Shown in pieces: positions 1-8,956 of a stretch of 64,000 bases of DNA. This DNA is from Fumia sp045121595 (GTDB taxonomy: Bacteria; Bacillota; Clostridia; Oscillospirales; Ruminococcaceae). The notes below the pieces were generated by a model. That model saw nothing but the letters and a program-made list of their open reading frames with translations, made no database searches and was not told the DNA's origin. The DNA lies in contig JBGVGI010000003.1 in the NCBI GenBank assembly GCA_045121595.1, positions 68,730 through 132,729 of the forward strand, in the 5' to 3' direction. The translations under genes and the position numbers were made by a program. Within the stretch, counting starts at the first letter, position 1; every line of letters starts with the position of its first letter.

Positions 1-611
1 AAAAAGTTTTATCGACTCCCGATTACGTTGTTTTTCTTCCAAAAGCTGAAAACTACGTAGTGGTCCGTGAGAAGACGGGAGACTTCCCCTTAATAAATTT
101 TGAGAGTAATAACTTTGTCTGCAACACGGTAATCGCCATTCCGATTTTTGACAACGAAAGTCTTATAAAAGATTTTGAGCAGATAAAAGCATTACTTCCT
201 TTTGAAAATAACCGTGCAAAAATTATGAGCATTTTTTACGATATGCTTCATAAAATCTCGGTTGCTGACGCTTCTGAGTATAACGTTTTGCTCCCTGCTA
301 TGAAATACATTGAAAAAAACATCTCAGATTCCTCGCTTAACAACAATATTCTTGCTGAACAATGCAATATTAGTGAAGTATACTTCAGGAAGCTTTTTAT
401 AAAGAAGTATAAAACCTCTCCGAGGCAGTATCTCATAAATACGAGGATAAACAAGGCAAGACAGCTTCTTACCGATGGTATTTTAAAGATTAATTCTGTT
501 TCCGAGCAATGCGGATTTTCAAATCCGTATCACTTCTGCCGCCTTTTCAAAGAAAAGACGGGGCTTACACCTACGGATTTCATAAAGAAGAACAAAACGA
601 AAATTATGTAG
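1..611 (+). CDS. AraC family transcriptional regulator, 5' end outside the window
   Basis: The frame is open from the first codon at nt 3, so the gene starts before the window; the GTG at 60 is internal. The visible N-terminal part (pattern DYVVFLPKAENY then INFES) resembles the end of an AraC-type cupin sensor. The C-terminal ~100 residues carry two helix-turn-helix units: NNILAEQCNISEVYFRKLF, then INSVSEQCGFSNPYHFCRLF followed by K-TGLTP, the AraC signature. It probably senses a sugar or related effector and controls a target outside the window. Its stop codon TAG is also the first three bases of a dispersed repeat (610-626). Family call is sure; effector unknown. Confidence 0.9.
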   Translation, partial: KVLSTPDYVVFLPKAENYVVVREKTGDFPLINFESNNFVCNTVIAIPIFDNESLIKDFEQIKALLPFENNRAKIMSIFYDMLHKISVADASEYNVLLPAMKYIEKNISDSSLNNNILAEQCNISEVYFRKLFIKKYKTSPRQYLINTRINKARQLLTDGILKINSVSEQCGFSNPYHFCRLFKEKTGLTPTDFIKKNKTKIM

Positions 612-650
612 GCATAACCGACAAAGAAATAACAAAAAACAGTAAATAAA
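610..650 (+). repeat. Dispersed palindromic repeat, copy 1 (TAGGCATAACC end)
   Basis: TAGGCATAACCGACAAA at 610-626 recurs at 54508 and 63861, and with two mismatches in inverted orientation at 28863. The following ~24 bases (GAAATAACAAAAAACAGTAA) match, in reverse complement, the segment 63892-63921 beside the copy at 63861. The first bases TAG are the stop codon of the upstream regulator. Confidence 0.7.
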
Positions 651-651
651 A

Positions 652-680
652 AAACCGAGACGATTTTCGTCTCGGTTTTA
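652..680. terminator. Bidirectional Rho-independent terminator between araC-type gene and tuf
   Basis: A 13-bp perfect stem (AAAACCGAGACGA / TCGTCTCGGTTTT) with a TTT loop is flanked by A and T runs. It can end both the plus-strand regulator transcript and the minus-strand str operon. Confidence 0.85.
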
Positions 681-698
681 TTGTTTATTTAAGTTAAA

Positions 699-1898
699 TT
701 AGTCGTTAACGTTGGAAACAACGCCGGAACCTACTGTTCTACCACCTTCACGGATAGCGAAACGGAGGCCTTCTTCGATAGCGATGGGAGTGATGAGCTC
801 TACATCGAATTCGAGGTTATCACCGGGCATAGCCATTTCTGTTCCGTCAGGAAGAGTGATGATACCTGTAACGTCTGTTGTTCTGAAGTAGAACTGAGGA
901 CGGTAGTTGTTGAAGAAAGGTTTATGACGTCCGCCTTCTTCTTTCTTCAATACGTATACGGAGCAGTGGAATTTTGTATGGGGGTGAATGGAACCGGGTT
1001 TACACAAAACCTGACCTCTTTCGATTTCAGTTCTCTGAACACCACGGAGCAAAGCACCGATGTTGTCACCAGCTTCAGCGTAGTCCAAAATCTTTCTGAA
1101 CATTTCAACACCTGTAACAACAGATTTCATGCTTTCGTCTTTCAAACCAACGATTTCAACTTCGTCACCAGTGTTGAGCTGACCTCTTTCAACTCTACCT
1201 GTAGCAACTGTACCACGACCTGTGATTGTGAATACGTCTTCTACGGGCATCAAGAAGGGAAGGTCTGCTTTACGTTCGGGTGTGGGGATCCAGGAGTCAA
1301 CGTTGTCCATGAGTTCCAAGATGGGAGCGTATGCAGCGTTTGTAACGTCATCGGGAGCTTCCAAAGCCATAAGTGCAGAACCACGAACGATAGGTGTATC
1401 GTCGCCGGGGAATTCGTACTCGTTTAAGAGTTCACGAATTTCCATTTCTACGAGGTCGAGAAGTTCTTCGTCGTCAACCTGGTCAGCTTTGTTCATGAAT
1501 ACTACGATGTAAGGTACGCCTACCTGACGGGACAAGAGGATGTGTTCACGAGTCTGAGGCATGGGGCCGTCAGCAGCGGAAACAACCAAGATAGCGCCGT
1601 CCATCTGAGCAGCACCAGTGATCATGTTTTTAACGTAGTCAGCATGGCCGGGGCAGTCAACGTGAGCGTAGTGACGGTTGTCAGTTTCGTACTCAACGTG
1701 AGCTGTGTTGATTGTGATACCACGTTCTCTTTCTTCAGGAGCCTTATCGATCATATCGTAAGCTTCGTACTGAGCTTTACCCTGCAATGCCAATGTTTTT
1801 GTGATTGCAGCTGTAAGAGTTGTTTTACCGTGGTCAACGTGACCGATTGTACCAATGTTAACATGGGGTTTTGTTCGTTCGAAATGAGCTTTTGCCAT
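699..1898 (-). CDS. tuf: Translation elongation factor Tu
   Basis: EF-Tu delivers aminoacyl-tRNA to the ribosomal A site as a GTP complex. The 399-residue protein has the usual length. GTPase motifs are intact: GHVDHGKT at residues 19-26, DCPGHADY (switch II) and NKAD; domains 2 and 3 follow (GRGTVATGRVERG; C-terminal VVSNV). It is the last gene of rpsL-rpsG-fusA-tuf, with an AGGAGG site just upstream. A 105-nt spacer after fusA contains an inverted repeat (1935-1959). Only one tuf copy is visible here. Confidence 0.99.
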   Translation of the reverse strand: MAKAHFERTKPHVNIGTIGHVDHGKTTLTAAITKTLALQGKAQYEAYDMIDKAPEERERGITINTAHVEYETDNRHYAHVDCPGHADYVKNMITGAAQMDGAILVVSAADGPMPQTREHILLSRQVGVPYIVVFMNKADQVDDEELLDLVEMEIRELLNEYEFPGDDTPIVRGSALMALEAPDDVTNAAYAPILELMDNVDSWIPTPERKADLPFLMPVEDVFTITGRGTVATGRVERGQLNTGDEVEIVGLKDESMKSVVTGVEMFRKILDYAEAGDNIGALLRGVQRTEIERGQVLCKPGSIHPHTKFHCSVYVLKKEEGGRHKPFFNNYRPQFYFRTTDVTGIITLPDGTEMAMPGDNLEFDVELITPIAIEEGLRFAIREGGRTVGSGVVSNVND

Positions 1899-1934
1899 TT
1901 TTAATTTCCTCCTTTAATCATAGGGACTATTATA

Positions 1935-1959
1935 TTTAGTTTATCAAATCTAAACTAAA
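1935..1959. repeat. Inverted repeat in the fusA-tuf spacer
   Basis: TTTAGTTTA (1935-1943) and TAAACTAAA (1951-1959) form a perfect 9-bp stem with a 7-nt loop. There is no clear T tract, so it looks more like an mRNA stability or processing hairpin than a terminator. Confidence 0.45.
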
Positions 1960-2003
1960 ATTTCAATAGTTTTTTAAAAATTTTTACAAAATTTGCTTAA
2001 AAA

Positions 2004-4079
2004 TTAAGCTTTTGCTTTCTGAGAAATGATTTTCTCAGCGATAGATTTGGGAACTTCTACGTAATGACTGGGTTCCATAGTGTACTGACCACGGCCCTGA
2101 GTCTTAGAACGAAGGTCTGTAGCGTAACCGAACATTTCGGAAAGCGGAACGAAGGATCTGATTTCCTGAGCGCCGGCTCTTGCTTCCATACCCTGAATCT
2201 GACCACGGCGGGAGTTAAGGTCACCGATAACGTCACCCATGTAATCTTCGGGAACGATAACAGTAACTTTCATGATGGGCTCCATAATAACGGAGTTTGC
2301 TTTTCTCAAAGCTTCTTTCAAAGCCATAGAACCTGCAATCTTGAACGCCATTTCAGAGGAGTCAACTTCATGGTAAGAACCGTCGTAGAGTTCTACTTTG
2401 ATATCAACTACGGGGTAGCCTGCGAGTACACCAGCCTGCATAGCGCCCTGGATACCCTGGTCAACAGCAGGAATGTATTCTTTAGGAATGCTACCACCAA
2501 CGATTTTGTTAACAAACTCGTAACCTTTACCGGATTCGTTGGGTTCAACACGGATCTTAACGTGACCGTACTGACCTTTACCACCAGACTGACGAGCGTA
2601 TTTGTGGTCAACGTCAGCGTTACCGAGAATTGTTTCTCTGTAAGCAACCTGAGGTTTACCAACGTTAGCTTCTACTTTGAATTCACGGAGCAAACGGTCA
2701 ACGATGATTTCAAGGTGAAGCTCACCCATACCAGCGATGATTGTCTGACCTGTTTCTTCATCTGTATAAGTCTTGAAAGTGGGGTCTTCTTCAGCGAGTT
2801 TGGAAAGAGCGATACCCATCTTTTCCTGACCTGCTTTAGTTTTGGGCTCGATAGCAACACGGATAACGGGTTCCGGGAATTCCATAGACTCGAGGATAAC
2901 TTCGTGTTTAGGATCACAGAGTGTGTCACCTGTTGTTGTTAGTTTGAGACCAACTGCTGCAGCGATATCACCTGCGTAGCAAGTTTCGATATCCTGACGG
3001 TGGTTAGCGTGCATCATAAGGATACGGCCCATTCTTTCGGATTTACCTTTTACAGAGTTGTAAACGGTAGCACCTGCGTCAACAGTACCGGAATATACAC
3101 GGAAGAAGCAGAGTTTACCAACGAAGGGGTCAGTAGCGATCTTGAATGCGAGAGCTGCAAAAGGCTCTTCATCGGAAGAACGTCTTTCTGTTTCTTCACC
3201 ATCGGGTGTAACACCCTTGATAGCAGCAATATCTGTAGGTGCGGGCATATAGTCAACAACAGCATCGAGAAGTTTCTGAACACCTTTGTTTCTATAAGCA
3301 GTACCGCAGCATACGGGAACGATAGTATTTGCAATAGTTTCTTTACGGATAGCAGCTTTGAGCTCGTCTATTGTAATTTCTTCTTCTTCCAAATACTTCA
3401 TCATGAGATCTTCGTCGTTTGTAGCAACAGCTTCAACGAGTTCAGATCTGTACTGTTCAGCTTTTTCAAGCATATCAGCGGGAACATCTGTTACGGAAAT
3501 GTCGTTACCCAAGTCATCGTTGTAGATGTAGGCTTTCATTTCAAGCAAGTCGATAAGGCCCTTGAAATCGTCTTCAGCGCCGATGGGGAGCTGAATCGGA
3601 ACAGCGTTACATTTAAGACGGTCTTTCATCATGTTAACTACGTTGTAGAAGTCAGCACCCATGATGTCCATCTTGTTAACGAATGCCATTCTGGGAACCT
3701 TATAGTTGTTTGCCTGATGCCATACTGTTTCAGACTGAGGTTCTACACCACCCTTAGCGCAGAAAACAGTTACAGAACCGTCAAGTACGCGGAGTGAACG
3801 TTCAACTTCTACTGTGAAGTCAACGTGGCCGGGGGTGTCGATGATGTTAACTCTATGGCCTTTCCAAAATGCTGTTGTAGCAGCAGAAGTAATTGTAATA
3901 CCTCTTTCCTGCTCCTGAACCATCCAGTCCATTGTAGCAGTACCTTCGTGAGTATCACCGATTTTATGTGTTTTACCGGTGTAGTAAAGGATACGCTCAG
4001 TGGTAGTGGTTTTACCAGCATCGATATGAGCCATAATACCAATATTACGAGTCATTTCCAGAGATACGTCTCTTGGCAT
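2004..4079 (-). CDS. fusA: Translation elongation factor G
   Basis: EF-G drives translocation and, with RRF, ribosome recycling. The 691-residue protein is full length. The P-loop AHIDAGKTT lies at residues 17-25, followed by RGITITSAA (switch I), DTPGHVDF and NKMD. Domains II to V are all present (ending HYVEVPKSIAEKI). The ribosome site is AGGAGG about 7 nt before ATG. It sits between rpsG and tuf in standard str-operon order. Confidence 0.99.
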   Translation of the reverse strand: MPRDVSLEMTRNIGIMAHIDAGKTTTTERILYYTGKTHKIGDTHEGTATMDWMVQEQERGITITSAATTAFWKGHRVNIIDTPGHVDFTVEVERSLRVLDGSVTVFCAKGGVEPQSETVWHQANNYKVPRMAFVNKMDIMGADFYNVVNMMKDRLKCNAVPIQLPIGAEDDFKGLIDLLEMKAYIYNDDLGNDISVTDVPADMLEKAEQYRSELVEAVATNDEDLMMKYLEEEEITIDELKAAIRKETIANTIVPVCCGTAYRNKGVQKLLDAVVDYMPAPTDIAAIKGVTPDGEETERRSSDEEPFAALAFKIATDPFVGKLCFFRVYSGTVDAGATVYNSVKGKSERMGRILMMHANHRQDIETCYAGDIAAAVGLKLTTTGDTLCDPKHEVILESMEFPEPVIRVAIEPKTKAGQEKMGIALSKLAEEDPTFKTYTDEETGQTIIAGMGELHLEIIVDRLLREFKVEANVGKPQVAYRETILGNADVDHKYARQSGGKGQYGHVKIRVEPNESGKGYEFVNKIVGGSIPKEYIPAVDQGIQGAMQAGVLAGYPVVDIKVELYDGSYHEVDSSEMAFKIAGSMALKEALRKANSVIMEPIMKVTVIVPEDYMGDVIGDLNSRRGQIQGMEARAGAQEIRSFVPLSEMFGYATDLRSKTQGRGQYTMEPSHYVEVPKSIAEKIISQKAKA

Positions 4080-4174
4080 AATTTCCTCCTAATTTTTAAA
4101 AACATTGCTTTCTTAAAGAAAGCGAATTGAACATATATCCGTTTAACAGGATATAAAACTTCTGTAAAGTAAAA
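4080..4174 (-). other. rpsG-fusA spacer with two hairpins
   Basis: The 95-nt spacer contains GCTTTCTTaaAGAAAGC (about 4105-4121) and ATATCC...GGATAT (about 4135-4155). Neither has a T tract, so read-through to fusA is expected. A role in mRNA processing or translational coupling is inference. Confidence 0.35.
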
Positions 4175-4645
4175 TTACCATCTGAAATGTGCGAAAGCTT
4201 TGTTAGCTTCAGCCATTTTGTGAGTATCTTCACGTTTTTTGCATGCTCCACCTGTGTTGTTAAGAGCATCCATGATTTCGCCTGCAAGACGTTCCTTCAT
4301 GGTTTTCTCAGAACGGTTTCTGGAGTAAGTTGTAATCCATCTGAGTCCCAAAGTCTGTCTTCTTTCAGGACGAACTTCCATGGGAACCTGGTAGGTAGCA
4401 CCACCTACACGACGGGATTTAACTTCCAATACGGGCATGATGTTTTCCAAAGCTTCGTTGAAAGCCTCCAAAGCATCTTTACCTGTTTTCTCGTTTACGA
4501 TTTCAAAAGCACCGTAAACAATTTTCTGAGCAACACCTTTCTTACCATCAAGCATAATGTTGTTGATAAGACGAGTTACCAATTTGGAATTGTACATAGG
4601 ATCAGGCAAAACGTCACGTTTTGCAATACGACCTCTTCTTGGCAC
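4175..4645 (-). CDS. rpsG: 30S ribosomal protein S7
   Basis: S7 is a primary 16S rRNA-binding protein of the 30S head. I use the GTG at 4645, which gives VPRRGRIAKRDV... and the usual 156 residues. A GGAGGG site stands just upstream of this GTG. The ATG six codons earlier overlaps that ribosome site and would add a non-family extension MKEGSK. The conserved core RRVGGATYQVP and the C-terminal HKMAEANKAFAHFRW are intact. In E. coli S7 represses its own operon by binding the rpsL-rpsG spacer; the same is possible here but unshown. Confidence 0.98.
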   Translation of the reverse strand: MPRRGRIAKRDVLPDPMYNSKLVTRLINNIMLDGKKGVAQKIVYGAFEIVNEKTGKDALEAFNEALENIMPVLEVKSRRVGGATYQVPMEVRPERRQTLGLRWITTYSRNRSEKTMKERLAGEIMDALNNTGGACKKREDTHKMAEANKAFAHFRW

Positions 4646-4773
4646 TTTACTTCCCTCCTTCATAAAATGATATCATAGGTACTCGAAAGTAAAATTTCCC
4701 CCGTTAAGACCATTTCAAGGTCGCAACATATATTGTTGGGACCATTGTCAGCCTTTACGAAATTACGGAATGA
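4646..4773 (-). promoter_or_regulatory. rpsL-rpsG intercistronic region with inverted repeats
   Basis: The 128-nt spacer contains GACC...GGTC and CAACA-TATAT-TGTTG inverted repeats. This is the position of the S7 autoregulatory site in enterobacteria. No sequence identity to that site was tested. Confidence 0.3.
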
Positions 4774-5199
4774 TTACTTTTTCGCACCAGCTTTCGGACG
4801 TTTTGCACCGTATTTGGAACGGGACTGCATTCTGTTGTTAACACCCTGTGTATCCAAAGTACCGCGAATAATGTGGTAACGAACACCAGGTAAGTCTTTA
4901 ACACGTCCGCCACGAATGAGAACTACTGAGTGTTCCTGCAAGTTATGTCCTACTCCGGGAATATAAGCTGATACTTCCATTCCGTTTGTGAGCTTAACTC
5001 TCGCTACTTTACGCAAAGCAGAGTTAGGCTTCTTGGGAGTCATAGTTCTAACTGCTGTACAAACGCCTCTCTTCTGGGGAGAAGACTGATCTGTAGGCTG
5101 CTTTTTCATGGAGTTGAATCCACGGTTCAAAGCAGGAGCAGTAGACTTGTTAACCTGAGTTTCTCTTCCTTTTCTAACAAGCTGGTTAAAGGTTGGCAT
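4774..5199 (-). CDS. rpsL: 30S ribosomal protein S12
   Basis: S12 lies at the decoding centre and affects accuracy. The 141-residue protein has the longer Firmicutes-type N-terminal segment (ALNRGFNS...SSPQKRGVC). The streptomycin-region lysine in TPKKPNSALRK is the sensitive-type residue, and RGGRVKDLPGVRYH is intact. It is the first gene of the rpsL-rpsG-fusA-tuf transcript and has its own promoter (5269-5297). Confidence 0.99.
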   Translation of the reverse strand: MPTFNQLVRKGRETQVNKSTAPALNRGFNSMKKQPTDQSSPQKRGVCTAVRTMTPKKPNSALRKVARVKLTNGMEVSAYIPGVGHNLQEHSVVLIRGGRVKDLPGVRYHIIRGTLDTQGVNNRMQSRSKYGAKRPKAGAKK

Positions 5200-5268
5200 A
5201 TGGCACCTCCTTACTTCAATTTCTATGCTTTCACAGGGTATGGACCCTATTACCCAACATACTCAATT

Positions 5269-5297
5269 ATTGTACCACCAATCTTTAAAAAAGTCAA
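5269..5297 (-). promoter_or_regulatory. Promoter of the rpsL-rpsG-fusA-tuf operon
   Basis: On the minus strand TTGACT (5297-5292), a 17-bp spacer and TACAAT (5274-5269) form a good housekeeping promoter about 70 bp before rpsL. Confidence 0.7.
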
Positions 5298-5379
5298 TCT
5301 TTTTGTGTAAAATCGGCATTTTGACAACATTGACAGAAAAAAACTGCCCTTAGATGTATATTTTACCCCAAAACGCAGA

Positions 5380-5405
5380 AAAAGTCGGGAGTTTCTCCCG
5401 ACTTT
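5380..5405 (-). terminator. Terminator after rpoC
   Basis: AAAGTCGGGAG / CTCCCGACTTT with a TTT loop, flanked by A and T runs, lies just after the rpoC stop. It separates rpoBC from the rpsL promoter. Confidence 0.85.
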
Positions 5406-5413
5406 TCTTTATA

Positions 5414-8400
5414 TTACTGTTCGATAGGTTCTATAGTTTCAACCTTTGTGGGAACAACAGAAACGTCATTGTAGCAGGACATACCTGTACCTGCGGGAAC
5501 GAGTTTACCGATAATAACGTTTTCTTTAAGACCCATAAGGTGGTCAACCTTACCTTTGATAGCAGCTTCTGTGAGTACCTTTGTTGTTTCCTGGAAGGAA
5601 GCAGCAGAAAGGAAGCTTTCAGTAGCAAGAGACGCTTTTGTGATACCGAGAAGTACGGGTTCGAAGGTGATAAGGGAAAGACCCATTTCACCTGCGTCAA
5701 TTCTTTCCTGAATTCTCTGGTTTTCACGATATACGTCGCCACGTTCCATAACGGAGCCTGAAAGGAGTTCAGTGCTGCCGGGGCTTACGATTCTTACCTT
5801 CTTCATCATCTGGCGTACGATAACTTCGATATGCTTATCGTTGATATCAACACCCTGCAAACGGTAAGTTTTCTGTACTTCAGCAATAAGGTAGTTCTGA
5901 ACTTCCTGTTCGCCTTTGACAGCGAGGATATCGTGAGGGTTAACGCTACCTTCAGTGAGGGAGTCACCAAGAGCAACCTCAGCACCTTCAAGCACTTTAA
6001 TCTTAAAGCCGTAAGGAATTGTATAGCGGCGGGATTCTTCCTCGTTTGTAACCACAACAACACGCTGACGTTTTTCTTCGTCGAAGCTGATCTTACCACC
6101 GATTTCAGTGATAATAGCACTGTTTTTGGGTTTTCTTCCTTCGAAGAGTTCAACGATTCTGGGAAGACCCTGTGTAATATCTTCTGCGTTCGCGATACCA
6201 CCGGTATGGAACGTTCTCATTGTAAGCTGTGTACCGGGCTCACCGATAGACTGAGCGGCGATAACACCAACAGCCTCACCGACTGCGATGGGTTTACCGT
6301 TAGCAAGGTTGGAGCCGTAACATTTAGCACAGATACCCTGAGGTGAACGACAAGAAAGGATGGAACGGATTTCAACGGAGGTAGCACCTGCTTTGATAAT
6401 CTTTTCAGCATCGCTTTCGTCCATAATCTTGTCTTTGGAAACGAGCACTTCGCCCGTTTTGGGGTCAACGAAGTCGTTAACAAGGTATCTGCCCTGCAAA
6501 CGTTCTGTCAAAGGCTCGATCATTTCATTGCCTTCTCTGATATCGTGTACCCAGATACCTTCGTGGCATCCGCAGTCTTCCTGACGGATGATTACGTCCT
6601 GAGATACGTCAACAAGACGTCTTGTGAGGTAACCTGAGTCAGCGGTACGGAGCGCTGTATCGGCAAGACCTTTACGCGCACCACGGGAAGAAATGAAGTA
6701 TTCGAGGATATTAAGACCTTCACGGTAGTTAGACTTAATGGGAACTTCGATTGTAGTACCTGCAGTATTTGCAATAAGACCACGCATACCTGCAAGCTGT
6801 CTGATCTGGTTGATGCTACCACGAGCACCTGAGTCAGCCATCATATAGATGGGGTTAAAGTTATCAAGGTTTTCAGTAAGAGCATCGGAAACTTTATTTG
6901 TAGTTTCGTTCCAGATTTTGATAACGTGGCCTTTCTTTTCTTCTTCTGTGATAAGACCGCGTTCATACTGACGTGTGACTTTAAGAACTGCTTCTTCAGC
7001 CTCAGCGAGGAGTTCTTTCTTCTGGGGAGGAATTACAGCGTCGCAAACGGCAACGGTAATAGCACCCTTTGTAGAATACTTAAAGCCCTGAGCTTTTACT
7101 CTGTCGAGCACTTCGGAAGTCTTGGCAGTACCGTGAATACGGATACAACGGTCGATAATTTTACCGAGCTGTTTCTTGCCAACGAGGAAGTCGATTTCGA
7201 GTTTAAGCTGATTTTCTCTGACAGTTCTGTCAACAAAGCCTAAGTTCTGAGGAATCGGGTCGTTGAAGATAAGTCTTCCGACAGTAGTATCGATAAATCC
7301 TGTAAGATTTCCTTTTGTAACGCGTACTTTGATTTTAGCGTGGAGGGTTACAACGCCTTCCTGATAAGCCATCAAAGCTTCGTTTACGTCACGGAATACC
7401 TTGCCTTCACCCTTATCACCTTCTTTAACCAAAGTAAGGTAGTAAGAACCGAGTACCATATCCTGTGTAGGAACGGCAACGGGACGTCCGTCGGAGGGTT
7501 TGAGCAAGTTATTTGCAGCGAGCATAAGGAAACGTGCTTCTGCCTGAGCTTCAGCGGAAAGAGGTACGTGAACAGCCATCTGGTCACCGTCGAAGTCAGC
7601 GTTGTAAGCGGTACATACCAAAGGATGAAGCTTCAAAGCACGGCCTTCTACGAGTACGGGTTCAAATGCCTGAATACCAAGACGGTGAAGTGTAGGCGCA
7701 CGGTTCAAGAGTACGGGGTGGTCCTTGATAACGATTTCGAGAGCATCCCATACTTCGGGACGTGCTCTGTCAACCATCTTACGTGCACTCTTGATGTTAT
7801 TTGCAGCGTTAGTTTCAACGAGTCTCTTCATAACGAAGGGTTTGAAGAGTTCGAGTGCCATTTCTTTAGGCAAACCACACTGATACATTTTAAGTTCGGG
7901 ACCAACTACGATAACAGAACGGCCTGAGTAGTCAACACGTTTACCGAGGAGGTTCTGTCTGAAACGTCCCTGCTTACCTTTAAGCATATCGGAAAGGGAT
8001 TTCAAAGGACGGTTGTTGGGACCTGTAACGGGACGTCCGCGACGGCCGTTATCGATAAGAGCGTCAACTGCTTCCTGAAGCATACGTTTTTCGTTACGAA
8101 CGATGATTTCGGGAGCGTTGAGTTCCAAAAGTCTCTGGAGACGGTTGTTACGGTTGATAACACGGCGGTAAAGATCGTTTAAATCAGATGACGCAAAACG
8201 GCCACCGTCGAGCTGAACCATAGGACGGATATCCGGAGGGATGACGGGGATTACGTCCAAAATCATCCATTCGGGTTTGTTGCCTGAAAGGCGGAATGCT
8301 TCTACACATTCAAGTCTTTTGAGGATACGGATTTTCTTCTGTCCTGTTGCGTCTTTAAGCTGACTTTTAAGCTCAACGGACAAAGATTCAAGGTCGAGTT

Positions 8401-8938
8401 CAGCGAGGAGCTCTTTTACAGACTCAGCGCCCATACCTGCTCTGAAATCGTCCTCGTATTTTTCACGCATATCCATATATTCTTTTTCAGAAAGAAGCTG
8501 TCCTTTTTCAAGAACTGTATTTCCCGGATCAATTACGATATACTTGCTGAAATACAAAACTTCTTCAAGTCTTCTGGGAGAGATATCAAGGATAAGACCC
8601 ATACGGGAGGGGATACCCTTGAAGTACCAGATGTGTGATACGGGTGCTGCGAGCTGGATATGACCCATTCTTTCACGTCTTACCTTAGCTCTTGTTACTT
8701 CAACACCACATTTGTCACAGATTTTACCTTTATAACGTAAACGTTTATATTTTCCACAATGACATTCCCAGTCCTTGGTCGGACCAAAAATGCGCTCACA
8801 GAAAAGGCCGTCACGTTCGGGTTTGAGTGTGCGGTAGTTGATAGTTTCGGGTTTCTTTACTTCGCCGTGGGACCAGCTTAAAATCTGGTCGGGAGAAGCA
8901 AGACCTATTTTAATAGACTCAAAAACGTTAAATTCCAC
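5414..8938 (-). CDS. rpoC: DNA-directed RNA polymerase subunit beta'
   Basis: Beta' supplies the catalytic Mg site, the clamp and the bridge helix. The 1174-residue protein is typical for Firmicutes and lacks the large proteobacterial insertions. Visible motifs are the N-terminal zinc ribbon (CHCGKYKRLRYKGKICDKCG, about residues 60-80), the absolutely conserved NADFDGDQMAVH, the trigger-loop region (MRTFHTGGIA) and the second zinc site (CGCHEG ... CRSPQGICAKCYG). It follows rpoB by 18 nt and ends at the terminator 5380-5405. Confidence 0.99.
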   Translation of the reverse strand: MEFNVFESIKIGLASPDQILSWSHGEVKKPETINYRTLKPERDGLFCERIFGPTKDWECHCGKYKRLRYKGKICDKCGVEVTRAKVRRERMGHIQLAAPVSHIWYFKGIPSRMGLILDISPRRLEEVLYFSKYIVIDPGNTVLEKGQLLSEKEYMDMREKYEDDFRAGMGAESVKELLAELDLESLSVELKSQLKDATGQKKIRILKRLECVEAFRLSGNKPEWMILDVIPVIPPDIRPMVQLDGGRFASSDLNDLYRRVINRNNRLQRLLELNAPEIIVRNEKRMLQEAVDALIDNGRRGRPVTGPNNRPLKSLSDMLKGKQGRFRQNLLGKRVDYSGRSVIVVGPELKMYQCGLPKEMALELFKPFVMKRLVETNAANNIKSARKMVDRARPEVWDALEIVIKDHPVLLNRAPTLHRLGIQAFEPVLVEGRALKLHPLVCTAYNADFDGDQMAVHVPLSAEAQAEARFLMLAANNLLKPSDGRPVAVPTQDMVLGSYYLTLVKEGDKGEGKVFRDVNEALMAYQEGVVTLHAKIKVRVTKGNLTGFIDTTVGRLIFNDPIPQNLGFVDRTVRENQLKLEIDFLVGKKQLGKIIDRCIRIHGTAKTSEVLDRVKAQGFKYSTKGAITVAVCDAVIPPQKKELLAEAEEAVLKVTRQYERGLITEEEKKGHVIKIWNETTNKVSDALTENLDNFNPIYMMADSGARGSINQIRQLAGMRGLIANTAGTTIEVPIKSNYREGLNILEYFISSRGARKGLADTALRTADSGYLTRRLVDVSQDVIIRQEDCGCHEGIWVHDIREGNEMIEPLTERLQGRYLVNDFVDPKTGEVLVSKDKIMDESDAEKIIKAGATSVEIRSILSCRSPQGICAKCYGSNLANGKPIAVGEAVGVIAAQSIGEPGTQLTMRTFHTGGIANAEDITQGLPRIVELFEGRKPKNSAIITEIGGKISFDEEKRQRVVVVTNEEESRRYTIPYGFKIKVLEGAEVALGDSLTEGSVNPHDILAVKGEQEVQNYLIAEVQKTYRLQGVDINDKHIEVIVRQMMKKVRIVSPGSTELLSGSVMERGDVYRENQRIQERIDAGEMGLSLITFEPVLLGITKASLATESFLSAASFQETTKVLTEAAIKGKVDHLMGLKENVIIGKLVPAGTGMSCYNDVSVVPTKVETIEPIEQ

Positions 8939-8956
8939 TTACGACCCCTTCTTTCC

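Noticed and set aside
2064..2942. Long open frame opposite fusA, and similar ones opposite tuf, rpoC, rpoB, the GGGtGRT gene and gapA
   Set aside because: They mirror highly expressed genes with strong codon bias, lack ribosome sites and show serine/phenylalanine/threonine-rich nonsense composition.
4646..4663. ATG start of S7 at 4663
   Set aside because: It overlaps the ribosome site and adds residues absent from the family; the GTG at 4645 gives the standard start and length.
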